Positions 1 to 9,447 of a DNA stretch of 64,000 bases are shown here, one piece after another. The stretch lies in the NCBI GenBank assembly GCA_964487745.1, contig CAZASG010000019.1, positions 1 to 64,000 on the forward strand, given 5' to 3'. The notes beneath the pieces were generated by a model. The model made no database searches, was not told where the DNA came from, and saw only the letters and a list, made by a program, of their open reading frames with translations. Numbering within the stretch: the stretch's first letter is position 1; every line of letters starts with the position of its first letter. This stretch comes from Desulfolinea sp964487745 (GTDB taxonomy: Bacteria; Chloroflexota; Anaerolineae; Anaerolineales; Villigracilaceae). Made by a program: the position numbers and the translations under genes.

Positions 1-2
1 AT

Positions 3-116
3 GACCCTGTTGAAATGTCAACAAAGTATACTGAATACCCATCTTGGGATGTGATGCCTGGCAAAGGAATCTGTGGCTTAGTTTTTGAAAAGCCTTGTGA
101 AAGGGAAGTAGAATAG
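3..116 (+). CDS. 3' end of an unidentified gene, truncated by the window edge
   Basis: An open frame enters from the left edge and stops at TAG 114-116, giving 37 residues that include PSWDVMPGKG and CGLVFEKP. The translation looks like a natural protein C-terminus, and the gene lies upstream of a polysaccharide cluster on the same strand, so it probably belongs to that locus. The fragment is too short to name. About 124 bases without a recognisable gene separate it from the next start. Confidence 0.4.
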   Translation, partial: DPVEMSTKYTEYPSWDVMPGKGICGLVFEKPCEREVE

Positions 117-240
117 ACGTATGTCGAACACATTGAAACCGTCTTGAAAAGAGAGTAAAGAGAAAGATGTTTTTCTAAACAGGCTTGTAAGGCGAACTCT
201 AAAATTATTGCTGATGACAAAGTAAGGATAGATAGACATT

Positions 241-1206
241 ATGACAAAACTAATGGCTCAACTTATTTTAGATTCGTTGTTGAGGAAAACGTCAGGCGGC
301 CTTTTTAGTCGGATGAAAAATTTCCTTCTCAAGCAAATGCGCTTTTTTTTTATCAATATAGATGACCCCTTAGTCTCTTACGATTTGTATGGCATGCCCC
401 TGCTTTTGCCATTATCTCATAATTTGCCTTTTATACAAAAAAGATATCCACATTATTCAACGAATGTTGGTCGAGTTGCCAAGTATGTGCATGAAAAATA
501 CCCTTTTATGAAATTTGTTGATATAGGAGCTAACGTGGGAGATTCCGTAGCGTATATAAGATATTATGCCCACTTTCCTATCTTGTGCATTGAAGGAAGC
601 TCTGAATATTTCAATTTGTTGAGGGTGAATACACGCCATTGTGATGATGTATATTTGAGCAACTCATTGGTGGGGAGAAATGATGAGGAATTGAATGCTT
701 CCCTTGTTTTGAAAAATGGTACAGCCCGATTGTCTGCGGGAACATCCACGGTTCCTGTGCGAAGCTTGGATAGCATTTTAGAAGATTTTCGAGATTTTAA
801 TGAAGTAAAAATGATTAAAATTGACACCGACGGCATGGATGGTTTGATTATTAAAGGGTCTTTAGACTTGCTTGCACGAATGCACCCTGTAGTATTTTTT
901 GAGTACGACCCGTATTTTTTACAGAAATTTGGTAATGATGGAATGAGTCTTTTTAAAAATTTGAGAAGCTTAGGCTACGAAGTGGCTATGGTTTACGATA
1001 ATTTTGGCGACTATATGTTGTCTTTTTCTTTGTTACAACATGAAGTATTGGAGGATTTGCATTTGTATAGCTCGGGGTGGAAAGGAGCAAGATATTATGA
1101 TATATGTGTTTTTCATCAAGATGATACTGATTTGGCTCAACATGCCCGTCTGGAGGAAGTATCGTTCTTTAGTGCTATAGGTGACAGGTATGGAAATAGT
1201 TGTTGA
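241..1206 (+). CDS. FkbM-family SAM-dependent methyltransferase
   Basis: A 321-residue protein of the FkbM family, which O-methylates sugars or small molecules. The S-adenosylmethionine-binding glycine motif VDIGANVG is at residues 93-100. It is followed by an acidic strand end (CIEGSS) and the family's second hallmark, IKIDTDGMDG, with its paired aspartates. The N-terminal ~85 residues are less conserved. It opens a run of glycosyltransferases and its last bases overlap the next gene, so methylation of the surface glycan (chain capping or decoration) is the likely role. The sugar acceptor cannot be read from sequence. Start: ATG at 241, with a weak AAGGA about 13 bases upstream. Confidence 0.85.
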   Translation: MTKLMAQLILDSLLRKTSGGLFSRMKNFLLKQMRFFFINIDDPLVSYDLYGMPLLLPLSHNLPFIQKRYPHYSTNVGRVAKYVHEKYPFMKFVDIGANVGDSVAYIRYYAHFPILCIEGSSEYFNLLRVNTRHCDDVYLSNSLVGRNDEELNASLVLKNGTARLSAGTSTVPVRSLDSILEDFRDFNEVKMIKIDTDGMDGLIIKGSLDLLARMHPVVFFEYDPYFLQKFGNDGMSLFKNLRSLGYEVAMVYDNFGDYMLSFSLLQHEVLEDLHLYSSGWKGARYYDICVFHQDDTDLAQHARLEEVSFFSAIGDRYGNSC

Positions 1207-2320
1207 TGGGATAGCTTATGAAAAATTAACCATGAGAGGAGTATCTCGTATCTTTACAGAAACTCTTCCTCGAATGTGCGATATGTCTAAAGATGTCCGA
1301 TTTGCATTGTTGACAACAAATATCTCTAGGCATCCTCTGGTCTTGCCCTCTCACCCTCAAATTAAACATGTTTCAAGGTTTGGGGCTCAACGTTTTTTTC
1401 AAGGGCGCTGGTTGGCGAAGGTAAAAAATGATGTACGTAGACAAATCTTTAGAAACCTTTCTTTACAAACACCTGCTTTGGCGATTTGGCACTCTACATA
1501 TTACACACTTCCCTATCAGTGGCAGGGATATAATGTATTAACTGTGCCTGATATGATTTATGAATTGTTTCCTCAATTATTCAACCATCCTCTGGATGAA
1601 CCGTTTCGTGTGCAAAAGCAAAGGTGTATTGAAGAAGCCGATATTATTATTTGTATTTCACAAAGCACAGCAGATGACTTGCATGCGTACTACCACTTTA
1701 CTCGAAATAAACCAACTTATGTTGTACCTTTAGCTTGCAACGATGTTTTTCGCAGACTCTCCGATATAGAAAATCGTTATTCTCCTCCTACAGAGAAAAA
1801 ATTTATTTTATATGTAGGGAGTAGATATCATTATAAAAATTTTGACCAATTTCTTAGGGCATATAGTGCTTGGGAATTAAATTCGGAAGTAGATTTGGTT
1901 GTTGTTGGTGGAAATTGGAATAAAACGGAGCGAATTTTGATCAACAACTTGAGGCTAGAAGAAAGCATTCATTTGTTGACCTCAGTTGAAGATGATGAGT
2001 TGAATTACCTTTATAATGTGGCTTTGTTTTTTGTGTATCCATCTCTATATGAAGGTTTTGGGCTTCCGTTGCTAGAAGCAATGCGTTGTGGGTGCCCAAT
2101 AGTGGCATCAAAAATACCTTCTACTGTTGAAGTTGCCGGAAATTCTCCCACTTATTTTGAACCTAATAATTTGGATGCTTTTGTAGATGCTTTGACAACT
2201 GCTGCTAAACTAGGGAGAGACTCGCATCAGGTTCAGTTAGGCTTGAAACGCTCCTTGGACTACTCCTGGGAAAAAAGTGCGAGAATAACCCTTGATATTT
2301 ATTCTAGTTTTTTCGTTTAG
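1190..2320 (+). CDS. GT4-family glycosyltransferase
   Basis: A retaining GT-B glycosyltransferase of about 376 residues. The C-terminal half has the nucleotide-sugar signature: LYVGSRYHYKNF, then the EX7E element EGFGLPLLE followed by AMRCGCPIVAS. The N-terminal acceptor domain starts MEIVVDGIAYEK and carries RGVSRIFTETLPRM, typical of GT4 enzymes that add a sugar to a lipid-linked oligosaccharide on the cytoplasmic face. A GTG nine bases earlier (1181) is possible, but the ATG at 1190 gives the normal first beta-strand. The gene overlaps the methyltransferase by 17 bases, implying translational coupling. Donor and acceptor are unknown. Confidence 0.85.
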   Translation: MEIVVDGIAYEKLTMRGVSRIFTETLPRMCDMSKDVRFALLTTNISRHPLVLPSHPQIKHVSRFGAQRFFQGRWLAKVKNDVRRQIFRNLSLQTPALAIWHSTYYTLPYQWQGYNVLTVPDMIYELFPQLFNHPLDEPFRVQKQRCIEEADIIICISQSTADDLHAYYHFTRNKPTYVVPLACNDVFRRLSDIENRYSPPTEKKFILYVGSRYHYKNFDQFLRAYSAWELNSEVDLVVVGGNWNKTERILINNLRLEESIHLLTSVEDDELNYLYNVALFFVYPSLYEGFGLPLLEAMRCGCPIVASKIPSTVEVAGNSPTYFEPNNLDAFVDALTTAAKLGRDSHQVQLGLKRSLDYSWEKSARITLDIYSSFFV

Positions 2321-2354
2321 AGTGGATTGCTTTTTGATAATTTAGTGTTGGTCT

Positions 2355-3206
2355 ATGAAGAAAGAAACGCGCTTTTCGATTATTACTCCAAGTTACAACA
2401 TGTTGGGTTTTTTGCCAATGTGCTGTAACTCTGTTGCAGATCAGCAAGTGAAATATGAACACATTATTGTGGATGGTGCCTCGACTGATGGGACTAAAAA
2501 ATGGCTTGGAGAGCAGTTGGATGTCATTAGTGTTAGCGAAAATGACAAGGGGATGTATGATGCTATTAACAAGGGAATAGCATTGGCTAAAGGGGAAATC
2601 ATTTCATACCTTAACTGTGATGAACAATATTTACCAGGGACGCTTCAAAAAGTGACAGATTTCTTTGACAGCAACCCTAAAGTTGATATTTTGTTTGGAA
2701 ACACGCTTGTCATTAGACCGTCCGGGGAATTGTTGGCTTTTCGAAAAAGCTTTGTGCCTCGGTGGCCGTATGTATGGGCATCAGACTTATATATCCATTC
2801 CAGTTCGATGTTCGTGAGAAGAGGGGTTTTTGAAGCAGGCATTAAATTTAATGAAAAATGGAAAATGGTAGGGGATATGGATTTTGTGATAAATGTTTTA
2901 AGAAAAGGTTTTAATGCGCAGCATATGGACGAATACCTTTCAGCATATATGTTGACAGGCTCTAATCTAGGCAATAGCGAACAAGCATATACTGAGTTAA
3001 AAAGAATTCGAGAAAACGCTCCGGTATGGGTGAGAAGCCTGAGAGTTTTTTTTCGCATTTTTATCCGCCTTGAGAAAGTTTTCAAGGGTGCTTACTGGGA
3101 AAAAATGCCTCTTTCTCATTTTGTGTATTCCATAAATAACCTGGAACACCGATCTAGATATATTGCAACTTCTGCGTCTGCATTGTTCCCTCGAGAAGTA
3201 GGCTGA
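2355..3206 (+). CDS. GT2-family glycosyltransferase
   Basis: A 283-residue inverting GT-A transferase. The first strand FSIITPSYN (residues 7-15) is followed by HIIVDGASTDGT, the usual nucleotide-binding aspartate region, and then by ENDKGMYDAINKGI and SYLNCDEQY. In the last, NCDE stands where the DxD metal-binding motif normally lies. This subfamily, with 'KGMYDAINKG', is common in capsule and O-antigen loci. There is no C-terminal membrane segment, so it should be a soluble or peripheral cytoplasmic enzyme working on undecaprenyl-linked sugar. It lies 34 bases after the previous gene and in the same direction. Confidence 0.88.
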   Translation: MKKETRFSIITPSYNMLGFLPMCCNSVADQQVKYEHIIVDGASTDGTKKWLGEQLDVISVSENDKGMYDAINKGIALAKGEIISYLNCDEQYLPGTLQKVTDFFDSNPKVDILFGNTLVIRPSGELLAFRKSFVPRWPYVWASDLYIHSSSMFVRRGVFEAGIKFNEKWKMVGDMDFVINVLRKGFNAQHMDEYLSAYMLTGSNLGNSEQAYTELKRIRENAPVWVRSLRVFFRIFIRLEKVFKGAYWEKMPLSHFVYSINNLEHRSRYIATSASALFPREVG

Positions 3207-3263
3207 CCAGAGATACTCTTATTTATTGTTGATGTGTTGGAAGCGAAAGGTCTCTTGTAAATA

Positions 3264-4442
3264 ATGCGAATCTTATTAGTGCATAATTACTACCTTCAGC
3301 CTGGAGGGGAAGACGTTGTTTTTGAATCTGACACAACATTGTTGCGTTCTAAAGGCCATGACGTTTTTGAATATATCAGACACAATAGGCAAACAGCAGA
3401 TATGAAGCCGATGAGCATTGCTGTTAATACATTATGGTCGTCCACTTCATATTATGAAATTAAAGGCATTATTAGGGATTTAAAACCAGACATTGCGCAG
3501 TTTTATAACTTCTTCCCTTTGGTCTCACCAGCTTCTTATTATGCATGTCGGGAGTCTGGGGTGCCTGTTATTCAGTATCTATTTAATCCTCGTCTGCTTT
3601 GCCCCGCTGCTAGTTTTTATCGTGATAAAAAACTTTGCATAGACTGCGTTGGCAAAATCCCTGCTTTGCCAGGGATTGCTCGTGGGTGCTATCATGGGTC
3701 ACGCCAACATACGTTCGTTGTCAGTGCAATGGTAGCGCTTCATCATCTGATTGGAACGTGGCATAAAACGGTTGATTTTTATTTTAGCGCTACCGATTTT
3801 TATAGAAATTTGTATATAGCGGGTGGCTTGCCTGCGGATAAAATTATTGTTAAACCAAACTATATTCTTCGTGATCCTGCAGAAAAAACTGTAAATGGAG
3901 ATGAAGAATATGCGCTTTTTATTGCCAGGCTCGACCCAGAAAAAGGGGTAGAGACATTGCTGAAAGCATGGAAATCCCTTTCAATCCCTTTGATGATTCG
4001 AGGAAATGGACAATTGGAGAGCGAAATGAGAAACTTTGTTGAAGAAAATGGTATGCTCAATGTTAAATTTGTTGAGCGTTTAGATGAGGAACAGTTGATT
4101 GAGCTCCGGAACAATGCGCGTTTCTTTGTTTGGACATCTGAAGGATATTATGAGACTTTTGGCTTAGCGGCTGTTGAGTGTTTTGCACAAGGGATACCCG
4201 TTGTTGCTTCCGACATTGGTGTTCTGTCTGAAATTGTGACAGATGGTGAGACTGGATTGCTATTTAAGGCAGGTGATGCGGATGATTTGGCTGACAAGGT
4301 GAGATGGATGTGGGAGCGTCCAAGTGAAGCAGCACGTATGGGACGCAATGCCCGTCGTGAATACGAGGAGAAATATACGCTAGAAAAAAGTTACCAGCAA
4401 TTGATGAATATTTATCATCAAGCATTAAGCGGAGCCAAGTAG
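3264..4442 (+). CDS. GT4-family glycosyltransferase with Cys-rich insert
   Basis: A 392-residue GT-B enzyme beginning MRILLVHNYYLQPGGEDVV, the standard start of a large GT4 subgroup in exopolysaccharide clusters. The donor-binding half has ARLDPEKGVETL and the EX7E element ETFGLAAVE. Residues ~110-145 hold four cysteines (CPAASF, CIDC and GC), a pattern seen in this subgroup that may bind a metal or form a structural knot; its role is not established. The stop TAG at 4440-4442 is followed almost immediately by the next start at 4444, so the two genes are co-translated. Confidence 0.85.
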   Translation: MRILLVHNYYLQPGGEDVVFESDTTLLRSKGHDVFEYIRHNRQTADMKPMSIAVNTLWSSTSYYEIKGIIRDLKPDIAQFYNFFPLVSPASYYACRESGVPVIQYLFNPRLLCPAASFYRDKKLCIDCVGKIPALPGIARGCYHGSRQHTFVVSAMVALHHLIGTWHKTVDFYFSATDFYRNLYIAGGLPADKIIVKPNYILRDPAEKTVNGDEEYALFIARLDPEKGVETLLKAWKSLSIPLMIRGNGQLESEMRNFVEENGMLNVKFVERLDEEQLIELRNNARFFVWTSEGYYETFGLAAVECFAQGIPVVASDIGVLSEIVTDGETGLLFKAGDADDLADKVRWMWERPSEAARMGRNARREYEEKYTLEKSYQQLMNIYHQALSGAK

Positions 4443-4443
4443 T

Positions 4444-5211
4444 GTGTTTTACTCTGTGCTAAAGACCAAAATATCTCCTACATCATATTTTGATGCAACA
4501 CAATTTGTATTAGCTTGGGGGCGATCAGGGGAATCTCGTTATGTCTGTGTAGCGAATGTCCACATGCTAATGGAAGTATGGGATTCGCCATTGTTTCGAG
4601 AAGTGGTCGACAATGCTGATTTGGTCACCCCTGATGGGATGCCGTTGGTTTGGATGTTACGTTTGAAAGGTAAAAAAGATCAAGGGCGGGTATATGGACC
4701 TACGCTTATGCTACATATATTGGAGGCAGCTGCGCGAGAAAATATTCCGGTCGGGTTTTATGGGGGAGATGTTCAAACGCTTGAGATATTGATTAAATGG
4801 ATGCAAACCCAATATCCCGGCTTGAACGTCGCGTTTTCTTGTAGTCCGCCTTATCGGGATTTGAGTCCTGCTGAAGAGGAAGAGATCGTTCTTCGTATCG
4901 AGGAATCCGGGACACGTATCCTTTTAGTGGCTTTAGGGTGTCCGAAGCAGGAAATCTGGATGGCTGCGCATCGTGACCGTTTGCAAACAGTGATGTTGGG
5001 CGTTGGAGCGGCATTTGATTTCCATGCGGGAAGAATTAAACAATCACCGGCATGGATGCAAAGCCTTGGACTGGAGTGGCTTTTTCGCTTTTTACAGGAG
5101 CCAAAACGACTTTGGAGACGCTACCTTTTTCATAACCCGCGCTTTATAATTTTGGCGATTCTGGATTTGCTGGGTGCTCTTGATTTAGCAAGAAAAGAGA
5201 AAAATGTTTAG
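4444..5211 (+). CDS. WecG/TagA/CpsF-family glycosyltransferase
   Basis: A 255-residue member of the GT26 family, which transfers N-acetylmannosamine-type sugars to a polyprenyl-pyrophosphate-linked sugar. The TPDGMPLVW segment (residues 62-70) contains the aspartate that acts as catalytic base in TagA. GFYGGD and GCPKQEIWM follow, and the C-terminus has the conserved LFRFLQEPKRLWRRY appendage used for membrane association. The start is GTG at 4444, one base after the previous stop; no other start keeps the family N-terminus. It overlaps the following sugar transferase by 8 bases. It probably adds the second sugar after the priming step. Confidence 0.92.
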   Translation: MFYSVLKTKISPTSYFDATQFVLAWGRSGESRYVCVANVHMLMEVWDSPLFREVVDNADLVTPDGMPLVWMLRLKGKKDQGRVYGPTLMLHILEAAARENIPVGFYGGDVQTLEILIKWMQTQYPGLNVAFSCSPPYRDLSPAEEEEIVLRIEESGTRILLVALGCPKQEIWMAAHRDRLQTVMLGVGAAFDFHAGRIKQSPAWMQSLGLEWLFRFLQEPKRLWRRYLFHNPRFIILAILDLLGALDLARKEKNV

Positions 5212-6604
5212 ACGTTTCTCAGTTAATTTTGCGCTTTTTTCAATGTTTTTAGATGGATTTTCAGTTTTTTTTGCGTTGAAGCTTGCCATTGATCTTCGTC
5301 CTGTTTTGGGGCGTTTATCGAGGGTGATGCCACTGGATGCATCTGATATTTTTCTCCCGCCAATTCTCTATTTGTTATTCCCGTTTATTTGGTCGGTAAT
5401 TTTTTCGTCTTTTTCGATTTACGATGGCAAAAAATATTTGCGAGTGGTAGATGAATTTGCTGTGTTGACATTGGCAACCCTGATCGCTTCCATCTCTTCT
5501 GCTGGAATTTTGTATTTTTCTTTCCGTAATGTCTCTCGTGCTCTTTTCGTCTCTTTTGTCTTTTTAGCATATCTGCTTTTTTTGGGGTGGAGGGTAATAG
5601 CCCGACTCTATTTTCGCATTAAGAAAGATGGTCCAAATGGACGGAAGCAGATATTGATCGTAGGCGCAGGACCCCTTGGACAAAAAGTTGCAGAGCAAAT
5701 TGAAAATAGCGAATGGGATAATTTTGCTTTGGCAGGCTTTGTTGACAATGCTCATTATGCTGATGTGTTGGGTGGATATAAAAAAGTGCGCGAGCTTGTT
5801 TTTGAACACCATATAACGGATGTTGTCGTCGCTTTGCCTCATTCAGCATACCAACAATTGGGCGAGATCGCTCAAAAATTGGATGACTTACCGCTTCGCA
5901 TCTGGATTGCACTTGGTTTCTTCGATTTGGCATTGTACCGAACCCGAATCGAGGATTTTGCAGGAATCCCCATGCTGGACTTACGGGCATCTGCGATTGA
6001 CGATTACCAGCGCCTTATAAAGCGAGGATTTGATCTCGTGGTTGGCGGTATGTTATTGATACTATCTTTTCCTGTGATGACAATTGTCTCTTTGCTTCTG
6101 ATCATGGACGACGGTTTTCCCATTTTCTTCCGCCAAAAACGTGTTGGGGAAAATGGCGAGTTGTTTGAAATGTATAAATTCAGAACAATGGTCAAAAATG
6201 CTGATGAGTTTCAAGAGCGGGCTATAAAACGCGATGAAGCCGGAAATGAAATCCACAAAGCAGAAGATGATCCGCGCGTGACGCGCCTTGGGCGGTTTTT
6301 GCGTCGCTTTAGCCTGGATGAGCTCCCGCAGTTTTTTAATGTCCTGCTTGGCGATATGAGCTTGGTCGGTCCTCGCCCGGAAATGCCTTATCTGGTTGAA
6401 AAATATCATCCCTGGCAGCGGAAGCGTTTTGCCGTTCCTCCTGGTTTGACGGGTTGGTGGCAGGTCAGTGGACGTAGCGATAAACCTATGCACCTAAATA
6501 CAGAAGATGATTTGTACTATATCGGCAACTACTCACTTTGGCTAGATATTGAAATTTTGATGCGTACGGTTTGGGTTGTGCTAATCGGAAAGGGAGCCTA
6601 TTAG
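5204..6604 (+). CDS. Undecaprenyl-phosphate sugar phosphotransferase (WcaJ/WbaP type)
   Basis: A 466-residue polyprenyl-phosphate hexose-1-phosphate transferase that starts repeat-unit assembly. It has four N-terminal membrane segments (about residues 8-30, 50-70, 85-108, 113-132). A soluble Rossmann-like domain follows, with IVGAGPLG near 152-159. The catalytic monotopic domain (270-466) has RGFDLVVG, MYKFRTM (323-329), the SLDELPQFFN catalytic DE pair, SLVGPRPEMP and TGWWQVSGRS. This is the full-length architecture, unlike the short enzyme in the second locus. The active face is cytoplasmic, and the sugar added is probably a hexose-phosphate. It overlaps its neighbours on both sides. Confidence 0.93.
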   Translation: MFRRFSVNFALFSMFLDGFSVFFALKLAIDLRPVLGRLSRVMPLDASDIFLPPILYLLFPFIWSVIFSSFSIYDGKKYLRVVDEFAVLTLATLIASISSAGILYFSFRNVSRALFVSFVFLAYLLFLGWRVIARLYFRIKKDGPNGRKQILIVGAGPLGQKVAEQIENSEWDNFALAGFVDNAHYADVLGGYKKVRELVFEHHITDVVVALPHSAYQQLGEIAQKLDDLPLRIWIALGFFDLALYRTRIEDFAGIPMLDLRASAIDDYQRLIKRGFDLVVGGMLLILSFPVMTIVSLLLIMDDGFPIFFRQKRVGENGELFEMYKFRTMVKNADEFQERAIKRDEAGNEIHKAEDDPRVTRLGRFLRRFSLDELPQFFNVLLGDMSLVGPRPEMPYLVEKYHPWQRKRFAVPPGLTGWWQVSGRSDKPMHLNTEDDLYYIGNYSLWLDIEILMRTVWVVLIGKGAY

Positions 6605-7896
6605 TGAGTTTACAAAACCCTAAAATTACTTTTGAGAAGAGAGAGATTTACCATCTTCTTTTAGGCTTTTTAGAAAAACTGTCTTTTTCTATTGCCTTGC
6701 CATTATCACTTTGGCGATTCTTACTTGGAGGACCAATTTATCCTGTTCCAGATGTGTTTGAAAAACTTATTTTAGATATGGTTTTGTGGGTATTTATCGT
6801 TGTCGTTTTCTTGCTGCTTCTTGGAAGGGATAAAATTCATCAGGGCTATTTGTTATTACGAGGTAACTTGCCGATTTTTATTTTTGTGACGCTTGCCATC
6901 TTCTCCCTGCTGTGGTCGGTCAATCCATTTGTAACTTTTTATAAAGTGTTTGTGCTAATCTCTGTGACTATGGTGTCGATATATGTTGGACTAACCCATA
7001 ATACAGGTGAATTCCTAAATAAGCTGGCATGGTTTTGGGGTGTTGTAGCACTTGCCAGCTTATACCTGGGTCTTGCATATCCTGAAGCAGGCAGGTTTAT
7101 CGGTTATCCATATTTTGGTGCGTGGCGCGGGATTTTTTGGTCACGGGGAGGATTGGGGAGTTTTATTGTATTTGCAAATCTTGTTTTTTTGCTGCAAGTT
7201 TCGCGTTTCTGGAAGAAAAAATATGTGCTGAGTATTAATTTGTTGTTTTATTTTCTTACAGCGGCTTTATTGTTTTTCTCACGATCAGCTACGGCTATCA
7301 TTACCATGATAGTTTTGCACGGTGCTTTTATTTCCTTAGTCTTATGGGCAAAATATCGAGAGAAATTAAAAAGGTCGCACTATCTGTTTTTAGGTGCAAC
7401 CGGACTAGCCCTGGGCATTGGCATTCTTTCCAACTTGGATTTTCTTTTTGGCTTGCTTGGAAGGAATGCGAGCTTAACAGGACGAATACCCTTATGGGTG
7501 TATTTGTTCGACAATGTATTTATGCAGAAACCCATTCTTGGTTATGGTTTCTCTACCATTTGGGAACATAATAATTTCCGGCTTTATATGCAAGAAATAA
7601 TAGGATGGGAGTTCCCTGTCATGATAGGTGATAATGCCTTTTTGGATATTCTGCTTGGTCTGGGGATTGTAGGAGGGTTATCTTTTGTTATTGTATATTT
7701 ATTAGCTATTGTTCGTGGGTGGAAATATGCGTTCTTGGGGAACGAAAGCTCTCAGTTTTTCCCTTTGCTTTCTCTGCTCTATATTTTTGTTATCAATATT
7801 AGCTTGAGTCGTATGTTTGAGTTAGAGTTTTTTGGGTGGTTTTTGCTTTGCTCAACCTTGTTCATCACTACATCGAAAAGACTGTATGAAAATTAG
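6604..7896 (+). CDS. O-antigen ligase/polymerase-like membrane protein (Wzy_C type)
   Basis: A polytopic membrane protein of 430 residues with about ten to twelve hydrophobic segments. It has the Wzy/WaaL-family periplasmic-loop signature GRIPLWVYLFDNVF followed by PILGYGFSTIWEHNN. The family polymerises or ligates lipid-linked glycan units on the outer face of the inner membrane. The start is GTG at 6604, sharing one base with the upstream TAG and preceded by AAAGGGAG; the longer TTG-initiated frame is not needed. Sequence alone does not separate polymerase from ligase. Its place straight after the priming transferase favours polymerisation. Confidence 0.8.
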   Translation: MSLQNPKITFEKREIYHLLLGFLEKLSFSIALPLSLWRFLLGGPIYPVPDVFEKLILDMVLWVFIVVVFLLLLGRDKIHQGYLLLRGNLPIFIFVTLAIFSLLWSVNPFVTFYKVFVLISVTMVSIYVGLTHNTGEFLNKLAWFWGVVALASLYLGLAYPEAGRFIGYPYFGAWRGIFWSRGGLGSFIVFANLVFLLQVSRFWKKKYVLSINLLFYFLTAALLFFSRSATAIITMIVLHGAFISLVLWAKYREKLKRSHYLFLGATGLALGIGILSNLDFLFGLLGRNASLTGRIPLWVYLFDNVFMQKPILGYGFSTIWEHNNFRLYMQEIIGWEFPVMIGDNAFLDILLGLGIVGGLSFVIVYLLAIVRGWKYAFLGNESSQFFPLLSLLYIFVINISLSRMFELEFFGWFLLCSTLFITTSKRLYEN

Positions 7897-9418
7897 AAGA
7901 ATCCATCCTTATATATTTACCGTTGCAGCCCTGATCTTTTCTTATCGCTCTACAACAGTTATAGTCCCTCCCTCTCAAGTTCTACGACCATTACTGATCC
8001 TGTTAGTAGTAGTGTTGGGGTTAGGATTTGTTTTCAGCAGGATTGTGAAAGATTTAGATTGGGCAGCTGTTTTACTGTCAATTTTTGTTTTGGGGTTTTG
8101 CGCTACAGAGACTTTTTTTCTACTGGTTGGTGTGATCTCGATTCTTGCTTTTACCTTATGGTGGCCGGTTATGATTTGGCGGAAACGGGAGTTTTCACCA
8201 GGTCAGGTTACTCTCTTCCTAAATATCATTGCAGTATTTTTGGTTATTTGGACTACCGCACAAGTCCTTCCTTTATTTATGCATATACCCTGGAAAGAAT
8301 ATCAAGCTGAAATACTCAGGGTTCAAAATAGCGTGAAAATAGATATTGTTGACGCGAAAAACAAACCTGATATCTATTATATAGTTTTAGATGGCTATGC
8401 CCGTGCTGATGTATTAAATGAGTTTTATGGGTATGAAAATCATGAACTTATTGATTACTTGGAAAGTAAAGGCTTTATTATCCCCAGCAGCAGCTATTCG
8501 AACTATCCTAAAACAGCCCTGTCTGTAGCATCAACCCTGAATTTAGACTACATTCATACAGACGCAATGAAAATAGAGAATAATGCCTTCTGGTGGTTGA
8601 TGTCTCCTTTGATTGAGCAGAGTCTGACGCGCAATATATTAGAGGAAAATGGATATGATGCTGTTTCTATAGTTACGGATTGGGGAGTCACAAACAACTC
8701 AACAACAGACCTTCATTTTAAACCTTATCCCATACAATTAAATGATTTTGAAAGCTATTTGCTGGAGCATACGCCTTTAGCTGTGATCAAACCGCTGCTA
8801 GAGCAGATTTCCTTTGTCCCTTCTTTCCGCGCACATGGTCACTTGATTAAATATAGCTTTCAAACTTTATCTGAGATACCAACTTTACCAGAGCCAACAT
8901 TTACATTTGTTCACTTGATTTCTCCTCATCCGCCATTTATCTTTGACGAAGATGGAAATTTATTAGATAAGCAGGGAGCATTCAGTTTTAATGATGCCAA
9001 TGATTACTCTGGATCGAAAGAAGAATACCGCCAAGGTTATGTTGCTCAGGTTCAATTTATAAATAAGCATTTAATTGAGACTATAGAAGCGATTTTGTAC
9101 GAATCAGATGTACCCCCGATCATCATTTTGCAAGCTGACCATGGACCTGGTATGTTGACAGATTTTCGCTCATCGGAAAATACGTGTCTGAAAGAACGCT
9201 TCTCTGTTTTTTCTGCGTACTACTTTCCAAGCGTAGATGAGAGAAGTATTCCAAATGATATTTCAGCAGTAAACGTGTTCAGGGTTCTTTTTAATGAATA
9301 CTTTGATGCAGAGTTGCCGTTGCTGGAAAATAAATTTTATTATTATGAGGATACGGTTTATATTTATAGAACAGAGGATGTTACTGATCAAATTGATCGA
9401 GCTTGTTTGGCTCCCTGA
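7886..9418 (+). CDS. Membrane-anchored alkaline-phosphatase/sulfatase-superfamily protein
   Basis: About 510 residues starting at ATG 7886, overlapping the previous gene by 11 bases. Roughly five N-terminal membrane helices (to about residue 135) precede an extracytoplasmic catalytic domain. That domain begins DIYYIVLDGYARAD, has a candidate threonine nucleophile in SNYPKTALS, and ends with the metal-binding LQADHGPG. This fold covers sulfatases, phosphoethanolamine transferases and lipoteichoic-acid synthases. In a glycan operon, a transferase adding a phospho-alcohol group, or a hydrolase removing one, is plausible. Seen: topology and metal motifs. Inferred: glycan modification. Confidence 0.7.
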   Translation: MKIRRIHPYIFTVAALIFSYRSTTVIVPPSQVLRPLLILLVVVLGLGFVFSRIVKDLDWAAVLLSIFVLGFCATETFFLLVGVISILAFTLWWPVMIWRKREFSPGQVTLFLNIIAVFLVIWTTAQVLPLFMHIPWKEYQAEILRVQNSVKIDIVDAKNKPDIYYIVLDGYARADVLNEFYGYENHELIDYLESKGFIIPSSSYSNYPKTALSVASTLNLDYIHTDAMKIENNAFWWLMSPLIEQSLTRNILEENGYDAVSIVTDWGVTNNSTTDLHFKPYPIQLNDFESYLLEHTPLAVIKPLLEQISFVPSFRAHGHLIKYSFQTLSEIPTLPEPTFTFVHLISPHPPFIFDEDGNLLDKQGAFSFNDANDYSGSKEEYRQGYVAQVQFINKHLIETIEAILYESDVPPIIILQADHGPGMLTDFRSSENTCLKERFSVFSAYYFPSVDERSIPNDISAVNVFRVLFNEYFDAELPLLENKFYYYEDTVYIYRTEDVTDQIDRACLAP

Positions 9419-9447
9419 TCTGGTCGAAAAGACGACGGGAAGCGCCT

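Noticed and set aside
3264..4442. The Cys-rich stretch of the GT4 as an iron-sulfur or zinc-finger domain
   Set aside because: The four cysteines are a known landmark of this GT4 subgroup and do not form a recognised cluster motif; no separate function is claimed.
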